A stretch of 64,000 nucleotides of DNA from JAJZXY01 sp046706185 (GCA_046706185.1 JBJKPR010000062.1:1-64000), one strand, 5' to 3'; numbered from the stretch's first letter, positions 8,543 through 18,131 are shown. Notes: generated by a model not told the origin, from the letters alone. Translations and numbers: made by a program.

Positions 8543-9385
8543 ATGCACAGGGGAGTTGTTGTCCACGGAGGGGCAGGATCTCCAAAGTCACTGAGCGATG
8601 GCCCAGCCAGGGCTGCAGGAGCCGCAGCTGAACTGCTGCGCATGGGTGCCGCCGCGACTGACGCAGCGGCAGAGGCGACTAGAGTCATGGAGGATGACGA
8701 CAGGTTCAATGCAGGTACAGGTTCGGTGCTCCGTCTGGACGGTGTGGCATACATGGATGCGGCCGTGATGAATTCGGAGGAGGAGTGCGGCGTTGTTGCA
8801 TACCTCACAAGGACGAAGAACCCTGTTATGGTGGCCAGAAAGGTAATGGAGTCTCCACATGTTTTCCTTGTTGCTGACGGAGCGCTCGAATTTGCGAGGA
8901 AGAACGGCTTTGATGATTACAACCCTGAAACTTCAAGGTCGAGGAGCAGGCTCGAGAAGGGGCTGGATGAATTCAGAAACGGGAGCAGGCCTCAGTGGCC
9001 ACGGAACTGGAAAAGCTACAAAGTTGACACTGTCGGTGCAGTGGCCATGGACAACAGCGGCCGTTTTGCAGCCGCAGGTTCTACAGGCGGGACATTCCCC
9101 GCGCTCAAAGGGAGGGTGGGCGACATAGCGATGATCGGGTGCGGGATCTTCGCCGGGAAGCAGGGGGCTGTCGCAGCAACCGGAATAGGAGAGGAAATCA
9201 TAAGGAAAGTGCTCTCCAGGACAGTGTACGACTTCATGTGCGAAGGAATGACTGCACAGGAGGCTGCGGACAGGGGCATTTCACTCTATGACAGAAGCGT
9301 GAGCATCGGCGTGATTGCAATAGACAGGGAGGGGGTCGGTGTCTCCTCCACAACGGACATGGCAAGCCACTACATAGTGGAGTAA
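8543..9385 (+). CDS. Isoaspartyl peptidase / plant-type L-asparaginase
   Basis: 280 residues of the Ntn-hydrolase family that removes isoaspartyl residues from dipeptides and hydrolyses asparagine. The protein matures by self-cleavage before the nucleophile threonine, seen here as T163 in VDTVGAVAMD. The N-terminal HGGAG, the RFNAGTGS loop and the AGSTGG substrate loop (about 178-183) are conserved, so it should self-process. It stands alone after the PhoU gene with a 58-base gap and converges on a small cysteine protein. Role in damaged-protein turnover or asparagine use is family knowledge. Confidence 0.92.
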   Translation: MHRGVVVHGGAGSPKSLSDGPARAAGAAAELLRMGAAATDAAAEATRVMEDDDRFNAGTGSVLRLDGVAYMDAAVMNSEEECGVVAYLTRTKNPVMVARKVMESPHVFLVADGALEFARKNGFDDYNPETSRSRSRLEKGLDEFRNGSRPQWPRNWKSYKVDTVGAVAMDNSGRFAAAGSTGGTFPALKGRVGDIAMIGCGIFAGKQGAVAATGIGEEIIRKVLSRTVYDFMCEGMTAQEAADRGISLYDRSVSIGVIAIDREGVGVSSTTDMASHYIVE

Positions 9386-9691
9386 TCAGGCCCTGCTCCC
9401 TGAAGCTGAAGCGAGCGCTTTTCTCCTGTCTATCAGCCAGGCGACCTTGGCGGAAAGCTGTACACCCTGCGGCGTCGAGAAGTAGCAGGCTGAATCGCCT
9501 GCCCGCCTGTGTGTTGTCTCGTACGCGGGTACCCCTGCCCTCACCTCTGAAAGGCGCATGGCTCCGCACAGGCCCGTCAGCACTTCAACTGAGCGCAGGC
9601 CCTTGTCTGTCTTCCTTTTGAGTTCCTGAGTGAACGTCTGCGTGAAAAACGGGCACTTGTCGCACCTTTCCGGAAGGGAGGAAGCTGCCAA
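9386..9691 (-). CDS. Small four-cysteine protein of unknown function
   Basis: 101 residues, not recognised. Cysteines occur as CDKC near residue 10, in GLCGAM at about 42 and in SACYFS at about 69, a pattern that could hold a zinc ion or an iron-sulfur cluster. The stop codon abuts the peptidase stop on the other strand. It lies downstream of the flavin reductase-like gene on the same strand, about 120 bases on, so a redox link is possible but speculative. Confidence 0.55.
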   Translation of the reverse strand: MAASSLPERCDKCPFFTQTFTQELKRKTDKGLRSVEVLTGLCGAMRLSEVRAGVPAYETTHRRAGDSACYFSTPQGVQLSAKVAWLIDRRKALASASGSRA

Positions 9692-9810
9692 CCTATCACT
9701 TCTCCTGATACCTTACACTTTTGCGTCGTACGCTAGCCGTCCACTGGTATTAAAGCTATTGCGCAGCGGAGCATATGATGCGTGCACGGCACCTTCAGTG
9801 AGGTTCGGGC

Positions 9811-10578
9811 TCAGTCGTACCGCTCGTAGTACACATTGGTCGCCGGAACGCCTGATGACACAGCGAGATCCTTCACCTGGTCCACCATGATCTGCAGTCC
9901 GCAGATGTACACGTCCTTCTTCGAAGGGTCTTTGAGGTATTTTGAGAGCGTATCCTGCACGTGCCCCCGGTGGCCGTTCCAGCTGTCGTCGGCCCTGCTG
10001 AGGGTCGGCAGGTAGTGGAAATTCTGGTGCTCTTTCTCCACCTGTTCGAAGAATGAACGGTATATGATGTCCTCCGGATGCCTTGTGCCGAAAATGAGGT
10101 AAACCTGTGTTGTCTTTTCGCCTTGCTCGAGCAGCGTTTCGAGCATTGCCCTGAAGGGGGCGACACCCGTTCCTGTTGAAACAAAGAATATCTCGGGTGG
10201 AAGAGGGCGCCTCATAATGAACCCGCCCATGGGTCCGATTGCGTTTATCTTGTCCCCTTTCTTGAGGTCGCACAGATAGTTCGACATGAAACCGCCTTCG
10301 ACACGCTTCACACAGAGCTCGAACCCTTTGCGGAAGGAGGGGGGAGAGAAGATGGAATAGTCTCTTGCCAGCTTCTTCCCGTCCGGTTTGACAGCAGAAA
10401 TAGAAACAAACTGGCCAGGTTCAAAATCAAACATCTGGCCGCTGGTAGGTATGAATCTTATGATATTGACTTCGGGGTTTACTTCCTCATTGTAATCGAT
10501 CACGTATTCCGCCCTAGAGACTTTCCTTCTGGGAGGTGCTGCAGTCTGAGCGCCTGCCTGAACGCTTGCTTCAGCCAT
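9811..10578 (-). CDS. Ferredoxin/flavodoxin-NAD(P)H reductase-like flavoprotein
   Basis: 255 residues of the FNR superfamily, which moves electrons between NAD(P)H and a one-electron carrier. The FAD domain carries RDYSIFSPP; the nucleotide domain carries STGTGVAPFRAM and ends in YICGLQIMVDQV and the usual C-terminal aromatic region. The N-terminal 25 residues are Ala/Gln-rich. ATG 10578 is preferred because an AT-rich TATA region (about 10608-10619 on this strand) lies about 30-40 bases upstream. It is monocistronic or leads the small four-cysteine gene. The partner carrier is unknown. Confidence 0.88.
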   Translation of the reverse strand: MAEASVQAGAQTAAPPRRKVSRAEYVIDYNEEVNPEVNIIRFIPTSGQMFDFEPGQFVSISAVKPDGKKLARDYSIFSPPSFRKGFELCVKRVEGGFMSNYLCDLKKGDKINAIGPMGGFIMRRPLPPEIFFVSTGTGVAPFRAMLETLLEQGEKTTQVYLIFGTRHPEDIIYRSFFEQVEKEHQNFHYLPTLSRADDSWNGHRGHVQDTLSKYLKDPSKKDVYICGLQIMVDQVKDLAVSSGVPATNVYYERYD

Positions 10579-10682
10579 CCAAATCACTCGTTTTTACATG
10601 AAAATTAGGCATTATAAATATGTAATGTGCCTAATTAGATCATGGAACAGGCATTGAACAGACATATCCCGCGGCAGTTCTG

Positions 10683-12113
10683 TCATTTTCTCGTCGTGCG
10701 CTGCCTACTCCTGCGTGCTTTTCCCTTCACACCTGGCTCGGTCATGGCGTAGAGGTCGAGTGTTCTCTCGAGCTCCTTTTTTGTGAGCCATCCTTTCTCT
10801 TCCACCACCTCCCTGATCGCCTTTCCAGTCTTCAGCGACTCCTTGACCGCTTCGGCTGCCTTTTCATAGCCTATATACGGATTGAGCACAAGTGCAATTC
10901 CTGGCGTCCGTTCGACCATTTCCCTGCATCTTTCTGCGTTGGCAGCTATCCCCTCAACCATCTTCTCCCTGAACATGCGCAGTCCATTCTTCATGATGCC
11001 AAGTGTGAAAACCATGTCGAAGGCGATGAGCGGCATCATCACGTTGAGCTCAAGCTGTCCTGCCTGTGCCGCCATGGTCACAGAGAGGTCGTTGCCAATC
11101 GACTGGAATGCAATCATGTTCATGCACTCGGCTATCACCGGGTTGACCTTGCCGGGCATTATGGAGGAACCTGGCTGCACTGCGGGAAGTGTTATTTCGG
11201 CAAGCCCTGTTATGGGACCTGAATTCATGAGCCTCAGGTCGTTGGCTATCTTCGTCATGTCGACTGCAAGTGCCCTGACTGCCCCGGAAGCGTCCACAAA
11301 GTCGGCCATCGACTGTGTTACAGCCATCAGGCTCTTAGCATTCCGGAGGTCGAACCCGGTTATCTTCTTGAGTTCAGTTATCACGCTCTTGACATATATC
11401 GGGTCAGCGTTCACTCCTGTCCCCACGGCGGTCGCACCTATGTTGAGCTCGCCAAGCACAGTCTTCACCTTCTCAAGCCTGCCCATGTCATAATCGAGCA
11501 TTCTTGCGTAAGCATCAAACTCCTGTCCGAGCCTGACAGGAGCGGCATCTTCAAGATGCGTTCTGCCGGACTTGACTATCCTGTCAAATTCCGATGCTTT
11601 CTTTCTTAGGGACTTGATCAGTGACCTGAGGTCTGAGACAAGCTCATTCACCATTCTGATGGACACGAGCCGAATGGCTGTGGGCACCGTGTCGTTTGTT
11701 GACTGTGACATGTTTACATGGTCATTCGGGTGGACTACCGAATAGTCTCCTTTGCTGCCACCAAGAAGCTCGATTGCCCTGTTGGCTATGACCTCATTGG
11801 CATTCATATTGTGGGAGGTTCCCGCACCTGCCTGGAAAACGTCGACGACGAACTGGTCGTGAAACTTGCCCTCGATAATCTCAAGAGCGGCAGCAGCGAT
11901 CGAATCTCCGCGCTTCCTGTCGAGGCCGCCAGCCGTAACGTTTGCCCGTGAAGCAGCAAGCTTCACGACAGCGGTGGCCCAGATAAACTCAGGGAAAGGT
12001 CTCAGGCCGCTGATTCTGAAGTTATCCATCGCCCTTCTCGTCTGCACGCCGTAATAGGCGTCCGAGGGGACAAGCACTTCGCCCAGAGAATCCGATTCTT
12101 TCCTGTAATTCAA
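10683..12113 (-). CDS. fumC: Fumarate hydratase class II
   Basis: 476 residues of the fumarase/aspartase superfamily. The signature GSSIMPGKVNP is intact, as are HPNDHVNMSQSTND and SGRTHLEDA; the histidine in the last of these, rather than glutamine, favours fumarase over aspartase. The enzyme interconverts fumarate and malate in the citric acid cycle. The C-terminus ends in a basic tail (GKARRSRQRTTRK). No other cycle genes adjoin it, though the 2-oxoacid:ferredoxin oxidoreductase is elsewhere in the window. Aspartase activity is the main alternative. Confidence 0.88.
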   Translation of the reverse strand: MNYRKESDSLGEVLVPSDAYYGVQTRRAMDNFRISGLRPFPEFIWATAVVKLAASRANVTAGGLDRKRGDSIAAAALEIIEGKFHDQFVVDVFQAGAGTSHNMNANEVIANRAIELLGGSKGDYSVVHPNDHVNMSQSTNDTVPTAIRLVSIRMVNELVSDLRSLIKSLRKKASEFDRIVKSGRTHLEDAAPVRLGQEFDAYARMLDYDMGRLEKVKTVLGELNIGATAVGTGVNADPIYVKSVITELKKITGFDLRNAKSLMAVTQSMADFVDASGAVRALAVDMTKIANDLRLMNSGPITGLAEITLPAVQPGSSIMPGKVNPVIAECMNMIAFQSIGNDLSVTMAAQAGQLELNVMMPLIAFDMVFTLGIMKNGLRMFREKMVEGIAANAERCREMVERTPGIALVLNPYIGYEKAAEAVKESLKTGKAIREVVEEKGWLTKKELERTLDLYAMTEPGVKGKARRSRQRTTRK

Positions 12114-12426
12114 CTGAACACCGTCACATTGATGAAACAGAGGGTATTAGTTATTAACCGATCCGGCCGGGGTGCCAGTGACATCTGGGGAAAGCGATCA
12201 GTGAGTCGACGGCGGCAAGACGCTATTCGCTTTCAGCAGACGACCTGCATGCGAAATAATAATATGTAGGTATGTCATTGACAAACAAAACAGACATGAC
12301 ATACCAGCTTTCCAACGGACAGACGGCTTTTCCTAATGTTTCTATGCTCAGTTTCGACACTTTGAAAAACCCAATTGTGAGAGATATCTTTGTCCAGATG
12401 TATTGACCACATGATGACAACAGCGA
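12114..12426. other. Divergent intergenic region
   Basis: About 310 bases between the divergent fumarase and nitroreductase starts. It holds the perfect inverted repeat described at 12269-12305 and otherwise no open frame or RNA I can support. Confidence 0.5.
12269..12305. promoter_or_regulatory. Perfect 10-bp inverted repeat, candidate operator
   Basis: GGTATGTCAT at 12269-12278 and its exact reverse complement ATGACATACC at 12296-12305, 17 bases apart. It lies between divergent genes, about 120 bases before the nitroreductase. The 27-base centre-to-centre distance is more than two helical turns, which would suit a dimer of dimers or a small hairpin. Confidence 0.4.
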
Positions 12427-12954
12427 GTGTATGATTGCATGATTTCACCCGATTTCTTCAAGAACAATGTTTCTGTCAAGAAGTTTTCACAGGTACCTGT
12501 GGATGAGGACAAGCTGAAGGCACTTTCATCGGCGATAAAAAGCTGCTCTTCAACAGACAACAGGCAGCCGTGGAAAGTCGTGCTCATACGGGATGAGCAG
12601 GCAAAAAAGAACATATCCGCCGCATGCTATGGCAACAAGTCATTCATAGAGGCACCGCTGGTACTCGTGATATGCGGTCTTCCAGACGATGCGTATCCGA
12701 CGCTTGGCGGTTTTCTTAACAGCTACTCCGTTGATGCCGGTGTCCTGATGGAACGGATATCGCTGGCCGCAAAGAGCATTGGAATGCACACAGACTGGTC
12801 ACATAATTTCAAGGAGGAGAAAGTCAGAGAACTCGTACACGCTCCTTCTGAATGCAGGGTGATTTCTTTGTCGCCGCTTGGTCTCGCTGTTGAACTCAGT
12901 AACCTGCCACCTGCCAGACCTGTTCAGGAATTGGTCAGTTACGACCACTACTGA
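12427..12954 (+). CDS. Nitroreductase-family flavoprotein
   Basis: 175 residues. The N-terminal VKKFSQVPVDEDKL helix and the motif SCSSTDNRQPWKVVLI match the FMN-binding start of nitroreductases, and GVLMERISLAAKSIGM the dimer helix. Members reduce nitro compounds, quinones or flavins with NAD(P)H. It is slightly short for the family. Start could be the ATG at 12427 or 12439. It precedes leuS by 29 bases on the same strand. Substrate unknown. Confidence 0.8.
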   Translation: MYDCMISPDFFKNNVSVKKFSQVPVDEDKLKALSSAIKSCSSTDNRQPWKVVLIRDEQAKKNISAACYGNKSFIEAPLVLVICGLPDDAYPTLGGFLNSYSVDAGVLMERISLAAKSIGMHTDWSHNFKEEKVRELVHAPSECRVISLSPLGLAVELSNLPPARPVQELVSYDHY

Positions 12955-12983
12955 CCTGGCTTTTCAGGATTGCCGGGAGGGCA

Positions 12984-15860
12984 GTGAGGGCGATTGGTTT
13001 GATAGGAACAAAAGATATAATCAGAATTGAAGAGAAGTGGCGGGCGGTCTGGGAAGAAAAACACATATACGAGGCTAACCCGGACGGCAGGAAAAAATAC
13101 TTTGCAACCTACCCGTACAGCTACATGAACGGCCTGCCCCACATAGGGCATGCTTTCACATGCCTGAGGGTGGACTTCATGTCCAGATACAAGAGAATGC
13201 GCGGCTACAATGTCCTTTTCCCGTTTGCATTCCACTGCACCGGTCTGCCAATAGTTGCGGCTGCAGCAAGAATAAGGGATGGGGAAAGGAAACAGATGCA
13301 GATCATGGAGGACATGGGAATTAAAGGCGATGACATCGGTCGCTTTTCCGACCCTATATACTGGACGGAATACTTCCCAAGGCGGTGGGAAGACATCATG
13401 CGTGCGGCCGGACTGTCCATCGACTGGAGAAGGAAGTTCATTACCACTTCGCTGAACCCCTCGTATGATGCATTCGTGAAGTGGCAGTTCACAAGGCTGA
13501 AGGAGAAGAATTTCGTAAGGAAGGGATCGCACCCGGTCATATGGTGTCCCAAGGACAATATCCCCGTGGGCGATCATGACAGACTGAGCGGCGAAGGTGA
13601 AACACCCACAGAGTACACGCTCCTGAAGTTCAGGCTTGAGGATGGGGATATGCTCGTAGCCGCAACTCTGAGGCCCGAGACAGCATACGGCCAGACAAAC
13701 ATCTGGGCCAACCCTGGCACAGAGTATGTTGCCGCCAGGCACGGGGATGAAAGATGGGTACTGAGCAGGGAAGCTGTATCGAAGCTCAGGGAACAGGGAA
13801 CCGAGCTGACAGAAGAAAAAGTCATGAAGGGCTCTGACCTCATTGGCAGGAGTGCCTACTCCTTCACGATGCAGGGGGACATACCAATCCTCCCGGCCGG
13901 GTTTGCAGACCCGTCAAAAGGCACGGGAATTGTGAGCTCCGTGCCAAGCGATTCTCCGGATGATTACGCCGCGCTGCTTGACCTGAAGCGAAGCGCGAGG
14001 GCAGGTGAACTCTCTCCCGGCCTCGCTGAAGTCGTGCTCGCAATACATCCAATCGAGATAATCGACACACCAGGCTACGGAACGCTCCCTGCAAAGAGGG
14101 TTGTTGACAAGCTCAGGATCAAAAGCCAGGACGAGAAGGAGAAACTGGAACAGGCGAGGCAGGAGATATACAGGGAAGGTTTCTACAAGGGGAGAATGGT
14201 GGAAGGCCTCAGGGATGTCGGAGGGCTGACTGTTGAAAAAGCAAGGGAAAAGGTGAAACTGAGCCTGCTCGACCAGGGGCATGCTTCGATAATGTTCGAA
14301 CCTTCGGGAGAAGTCGTATGCAGATGCCTCACGCGATGCATAGTGAGGGTGGTAGAGAACCAGTGGTTTCTGGCCTACGGGGACGAGGAGTGGAAGAAAC
14401 TTGCCCACAGGGCAGTGTCAAGGATGAATTTCTATCCTGATTTTCTCAACAGGCAGTTCGACAATGTCATCGACTGGCTCAAGGACTGGGCATGCGTTCA
14501 TCATACAGGGCTCGGGACTTCCCTCCCATGGGACGATAAATGGAAGATCGAGTCGCTTTCAGATTCCACGCTTTATATGGCATACTACACCATCTCGCAC
14601 AGGCTTGCCGAAACAGGGTACATGAAGCATCCTCCAGGCGGATCGTTCTTCGACTATGTGTTTCTCGGAAAAGGCGACGCAGCGAGGGCGGCAGAAGAGA
14701 ACGGCATCAAAATGGAGGAGCTGAAAGGGATGCGGAAGGAGTTCACCTACTGGTATCCGCTCGACCTCAGGGTCTCTGGAAAGGATCTTGTGGGAAACCA
14801 CCTTACTTTTGCACTTTTCAACCATACCGCCATATTCAGCGAGGAGCTTTGGCCCAGGGCATACGGTGTAAATGGCTGGATCACTATCAGCGGTTCGAAG
14901 ATGAGCAAATCTGCAGGCAACTCACTTCTGCTTGATGCTGCGCTTGAAAAGTACGGGGCAGACGTGACAAGGCTCACCGAAGCATACGCGGGCGAAGGGT
15001 TCGACGATCCCAACTGGGATGAGGATTTTGCCGAGACCGGTTGGAGGAGGATGGCACAGATGCAGGAAACTGCAATGTCGCTCTGGTCCCTCGAGGAGGC
15101 GGCGACGGACGATGTCGACAGGTGGTTCGCGTCAACGGTCGGTAGCCTGTACCGCCACTACATAGAGTGCATGGAGGATATGCTTTTCAAGAGCGCGGTA
15201 AAGACAGCACTTATTGATATGCAGAATGCACTAAAATGGTATTCGAGGAGAAAGGGGGGAAGGCTTAACGGGAGCATGGGGAGGATGTTCGTCAGGCTGC
15301 AGGTGCTCATGATGGCGCCGTTCACTCCGCACATGTGCGAGGAGATATGGCATCAGATGGGCAACGAGGCAACAGTCTGCCTGGAGGAGCTTCCAGACCC
15401 AGAATCGTATGAGGTTTCTAAGGACGCAATGCTGAGGGAGGGGTACCTGGAGGACGTGATGAGCGACGTAGATGAAATAGTCAAGGTCACGGGCATTGCA
15501 CCGCGCAGAATATACATCTACACATCGGGGAAATGGCAGAAGGAGATGCTTGCGCTTGAGCTTTCCGGCGGCAAGAATACGGAGGAGAGAAGGAACATAA
15601 CGAAGGGAATTCCCAAGGCATCCGTGGAAAGGTTTTTCAAGAAGCTTGCGACGGAGAAGGGGCAGGGAAAACTGCCTCTACGTGCTGAGATCGCAGGCAG
15701 CTTCGATGAAAAGGAGTTTCTCGTTTCGAGCTCCGGCTTCCTCGAGAGGGAGCTAAAGGCCGAACTCCTCATCCAGAGGGCGGACGATCCTGGCATAGTT
15801 GACCCTGCAGGGAGGAGCATTAATTCGTTTCCAGGAAGGCCCGCAATATACGTGGAATGA
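12984..15860 (+). CDS. leuS: Leucyl-tRNA synthetase, archaeal type
   Basis: 958 residues, class I synthetase that charges tRNA-Leu. The HIGH-type motif is in PHIGHAFT near residue 55, the CP1 editing domain runs about 190-390 with the TLRPETAYGQTN threonine-rich segment, and KMSKS is present in GSKMSKSAGNS near residue 640. The C-terminal anticodon-binding and extension domains are complete. The proposed GTG start at 12984 follows GGGAGG with short spacing; a TTG at 12999 is an alternative. Confidence 0.96.
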   Translation: MRAIGLIGTKDIIRIEEKWRAVWEEKHIYEANPDGRKKYFATYPYSYMNGLPHIGHAFTCLRVDFMSRYKRMRGYNVLFPFAFHCTGLPIVAAAARIRDGERKQMQIMEDMGIKGDDIGRFSDPIYWTEYFPRRWEDIMRAAGLSIDWRRKFITTSLNPSYDAFVKWQFTRLKEKNFVRKGSHPVIWCPKDNIPVGDHDRLSGEGETPTEYTLLKFRLEDGDMLVAATLRPETAYGQTNIWANPGTEYVAARHGDERWVLSREAVSKLREQGTELTEEKVMKGSDLIGRSAYSFTMQGDIPILPAGFADPSKGTGIVSSVPSDSPDDYAALLDLKRSARAGELSPGLAEVVLAIHPIEIIDTPGYGTLPAKRVVDKLRIKSQDEKEKLEQARQEIYREGFYKGRMVEGLRDVGGLTVEKAREKVKLSLLDQGHASIMFEPSGEVVCRCLTRCIVRVVENQWFLAYGDEEWKKLAHRAVSRMNFYPDFLNRQFDNVIDWLKDWACVHHTGLGTSLPWDDKWKIESLSDSTLYMAYYTISHRLAETGYMKHPPGGSFFDYVFLGKGDAARAAEENGIKMEELKGMRKEFTYWYPLDLRVSGKDLVGNHLTFALFNHTAIFSEELWPRAYGVNGWITISGSKMSKSAGNSLLLDAALEKYGADVTRLTEAYAGEGFDDPNWDEDFAETGWRRMAQMQETAMSLWSLEEAATDDVDRWFASTVGSLYRHYIECMEDMLFKSAVKTALIDMQNALKWYSRRKGGRLNGSMGRMFVRLQVLMMAPFTPHMCEEIWHQMGNEATVCLEELPDPESYEVSKDAMLREGYLEDVMSDVDEIVKVTGIAPRRIYIYTSGKWQKEMLALELSGGKNTEERRNITKGIPKASVERFFKKLATEKGQGKLPLRAEIAGSFDEKEFLVSSSGFLERELKAELLIQRADDPGIVDPAGRSINSFPGRPAIYVE

Positions 15861-15956
15861 TTTCGGCCTGTCCCGCAGTAGCAGTCATTCAGTCAACTTC
15901 GAAAATCACGGACGCCGATGCTCCACTGGCACGCATGGAAAGTGCTAAATTGACTG

Positions 15957-16625
15957 GTGAAGATGGTCTTATCACAGGGAAGGTCAGCATTGATCGAGCA
16001 CAGAATAAGAATCGGTGACACAGATGTGCAGTGCGTTGAGTCTGATTTTTCTGACGAAAGGCTCTTCATACTGCTGCACGGCGCTCATTTCAATTCGGGC
16101 ATATGGGCAAAGGTGAACACGCTCAAACTGCTGGAAGCGTACGGCATCTCATTCATAGCCCCTGACATCCCTGGGTTTGGAAAAACAGCAAAGAGCAGGC
16201 TTTATTCTGAAAGCAGGGGGCTGAACAGGTTTATTGTTGACCTCTGTACATACAAGACGGCCAGCAGGGTCGTCTTGGTAGGCGCGTCGATGGGGGGAGG
16301 CATAGCCCTTTCGTTTGCAAGGGACAACCCTCCCATGATAGACGGCCTATTCCTTGTGGGGACAGTCGGGCTCGACACGCCAGGAATGGCTGACTTCCTT
16401 GCACTCCTCAAACGTCCGGTGGAACTGGTCTGGGGGTCAGAGGATAATGTCATACCTGTTTCCAGGGCCAGGGAAATGGCAAAAAGGCTTCCAAATGCTG
16501 CGCTTGTGGTTATCGAAGGAGCACAGCACCCTGCCTACCTGTCCTCACCTGATATCTTCAACGCACACCTTGAGCAATGGATTGTGAACAACGGCTTTTC
16601 GAACAGAAGCAGCGCACAGATGTGA
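15957..16625 (+). CDS. Alpha/beta hydrolase
   Basis: 222 residues with a complete catalytic triad: nucleophile serine in VGASMGGGIA, acid in WGSEDNVIP and histidine in EGAQHPAYL. HGAHFNSG provides the oxyanion region. The lid domain is short. Substrate cannot be assigned; relatives include esterases and thioesterases. It is separated by about 100 bases from leuS and is followed by a 226-base gap holding the S19e promoter. Confidence 0.85.
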   Translation: MKMVLSQGRSALIEHRIRIGDTDVQCVESDFSDERLFILLHGAHFNSGIWAKVNTLKLLEAYGISFIAPDIPGFGKTAKSRLYSESRGLNRFIVDLCTYKTASRVVLVGASMGGGIALSFARDNPPMIDGLFLVGTVGLDTPGMADFLALLKRPVELVWGSEDNVIPVSRAREMAKRLPNAALVVIEGAQHPAYLSSPDIFNAHLEQWIVNNGFSNRSSAQM

Positions 16626-16762
16626 AGCGGTCGTTGCACATGGGCAAGGCAGGTCATCCTGGACAGCCCACCGCAATTGCCATCCATGTGCCGGGGAGGA
16701 GAAGGATGGCATAAACAGGCAGCCAGGAACGGCGCAGAGCACGATAATGGCTTCAGGATAGC

Positions 16763-16770
16763 TTTAAATA
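16763..16770 (+). promoter_or_regulatory. TATA box of the S19e operon
   Basis: TTTAAATA about 82 bases before the S19e ATG, implying a leader of some 55 bases. Unlike most genes here the start also has a Shine-Dalgarno-like GAGGAG at 16841-16846, so this operon appears to use leadered translation. Confidence 0.45.
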
Positions 16771-16851
16771 AAGATTCACTTTAATGAAAATTCAGAGGCA
16801 CTCCAGTAGCTTGGAGGCTGCCACATGGTTAACGTTTGACGAGGAGAATCA

Positions 16852-17331
16852 ATGACGACTGCATTTGACGTACCGGCTGGACAGCTTGTCGACAACCTGA
16901 CAGAGAAACTGATGGGATTGGACAGCGTCAAAGCTGCCGACTGGACGAAGTTCGCAAAGACAGGAAGGCACACGGAGAAGTCCCCGATGGACCCGGACTG
17001 GTGGCACAGACGGGTGGCTTCGGTGCTCAGGAAAGTGTATATAATGGGGCCCGTGGGCACGTCCAGGCTTTCAGCCGAGTTCGGGGGTGCCGCCGACAGG
17101 GGTTCCAAGCCCAACAAGGCGGTGAAGGGGAGCGGTTCGGCCACCAGGATGGCGCTTCAGCAGCTTGAGAAGGCAGGACTTGTCCAGCAGCTCAAGAGCA
17201 GGGGCAGAGTTGTTTCGGGCAAGGGAAGGAGCCTTGTGGATGATGCCGCCTTTGAAGTTTTCCAGGCTGTCGTAAAAGTTGAGCCTGGCATGGAAAAATA
17301 CGGGACAGGAGCAAAAAGGGAAAAGAAATGA
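16852..17331 (+). CDS. rps19e: 30S ribosomal protein S19e
   Basis: 159 residues, small-subunit protein of archaea and eukaryotes. The conserved WWHRRVASVLRKVYI, GPVGTSRL and AFEVFQAV regions are clear. It opens a tight operon: its stop overlaps the PDCD5-family start (ATGA), then L39e, L31e and aIF6 follow. Confidence 0.96.
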   Translation: MTTAFDVPAGQLVDNLTEKLMGLDSVKAADWTKFAKTGRHTEKSPMDPDWWHRRVASVLRKVYIMGPVGTSRLSAEFGGAADRGSKPNKAVKGSGSATRMALQQLEKAGLVQQLKSRGRVVSGKGRSLVDDAAFEVFQAVVKVEPGMEKYGTGAKREKK

Positions 17332-17669
17332 GCAGCGATGAGGAGCTTGAGGCACTCAGGCGAAAACGACTTGCCGAACTCCAGATGCAGATGGAGGGCG
17401 AGCAGCAGAGTGCTGAGATCAAGAGACGGAATGCAGAAGCTCAGGCCCAGAGGCAGGCTGTCCTGCGCGCAATACTCACACCCGAGGCAAGGGAAAGACT
17501 TGCCGCGCTGAGGATGGCAAGGCCGGAACTTGTGTCAGACGTCGAGCAGCAGCTCTTCATGCTTGCCCAGCAGGGAAGGATCAACAGGCAGATTGATGAC
17601 AACACGCTGAAGGATTTGCTTTCAAGAATAATACCGAAGAAGAGAGAGATCACGATAGAAAGAAAGTAA
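17328..17669 (+). CDS. PDCD5-family DNA-binding protein
   Basis: 113 residues: an N-terminal charged helix rich in Glu/Gln/Arg followed by the compact helical core (LTPEARERLAALRMARPELV, QLFMLAQQGRI, LLSRIIPKKREI). Archaeal members bind DNA and sit beside S19e, as here. Its ATG overlaps the S19e stop codon, implying translational coupling. Confidence 0.93.
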   Translation: MSSDEELEALRRKRLAELQMQMEGEQQSAEIKRRNAEAQAQRQAVLRAILTPEARERLAALRMARPELVSDVEQQLFMLAQQGRINRQIDDNTLKDLLSRIIPKKREITIERK

Positions 17670-17679
17670 AGGTGACTAA

Positions 17680-17835
17680 ATGGCCAGGAACAAGCCACTT
17701 GCTAGGAAGATAAGATTGCTGAAGGCGGGCAGGATCAACTCAAGGGTACCACACTGGGTGATGATGAAGACAAACAGGACTGTGACGAGACAGCCAAAAC
17801 GAAGGACCTGGAACAGGGGAAAGGCAAAAAGGTGA
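17680..17835 (+). CDS. rpl39e: 50S ribosomal protein L39e
   Basis: 51 residues, very basic: MARNKPLARKIRLLKAG at the start, the tryptophans in VPHWVM and RTWNRGKAKR at the end. This is the usual length of the tiny L39e family lining the exit tunnel. It begins 10 bases after the PDCD5 stop and ends 5 bases before L31e. Confidence 0.95.
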   Translation: MARNKPLARKIRLLKAGRINSRVPHWVMMKTNRTVTRQPKRRTWNRGKAKR

Positions 17836-17840
17836 ATTGA

Positions 17841-18119
17841 ATGGCTGAAGAGGCTAGCACCGAAGAAGCTGTGTTCAACATAAACATAAGCAAGGCAAAA
17901 CAGGTCCCGGTTACAAGAAGGGCGAGCACTGCCATCTCGGAAATAAGGAGGTTTGTCGTGAGGCACATGAAGACAGACCCCAACGATGTCTGGATAGACG
18001 GCCACGTGAGCGAGTATATCTGGGCAAGGGGTGCGAGGAAACCGCCCACAAAAGTGACTGTCAAGGCAGTGAAATTCGAGGACGGTCTGGTAGAGGTTTC
18101 ATTTCCTGACGAAGAATAA
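17841..18119 (+). CDS. rpl31e: 50S ribosomal protein L31e
   Basis: 92 residues with the L31e features VTRRASTAISEIRRFVVRH and DVWIDGHVSEYIWARG, and an acidic C-terminus. Canonical archaeal position between L39e and aIF6. Confidence 0.96.
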   Translation: MAEEASTEEAVFNINISKAKQVPVTRRASTAISEIRRFVVRHMKTDPNDVWIDGHVSEYIWARGARKPPTKVTVKAVKFEDGLVEVSFPDEE

Positions 18120-18131
18120 GGAGTTTGCAGG

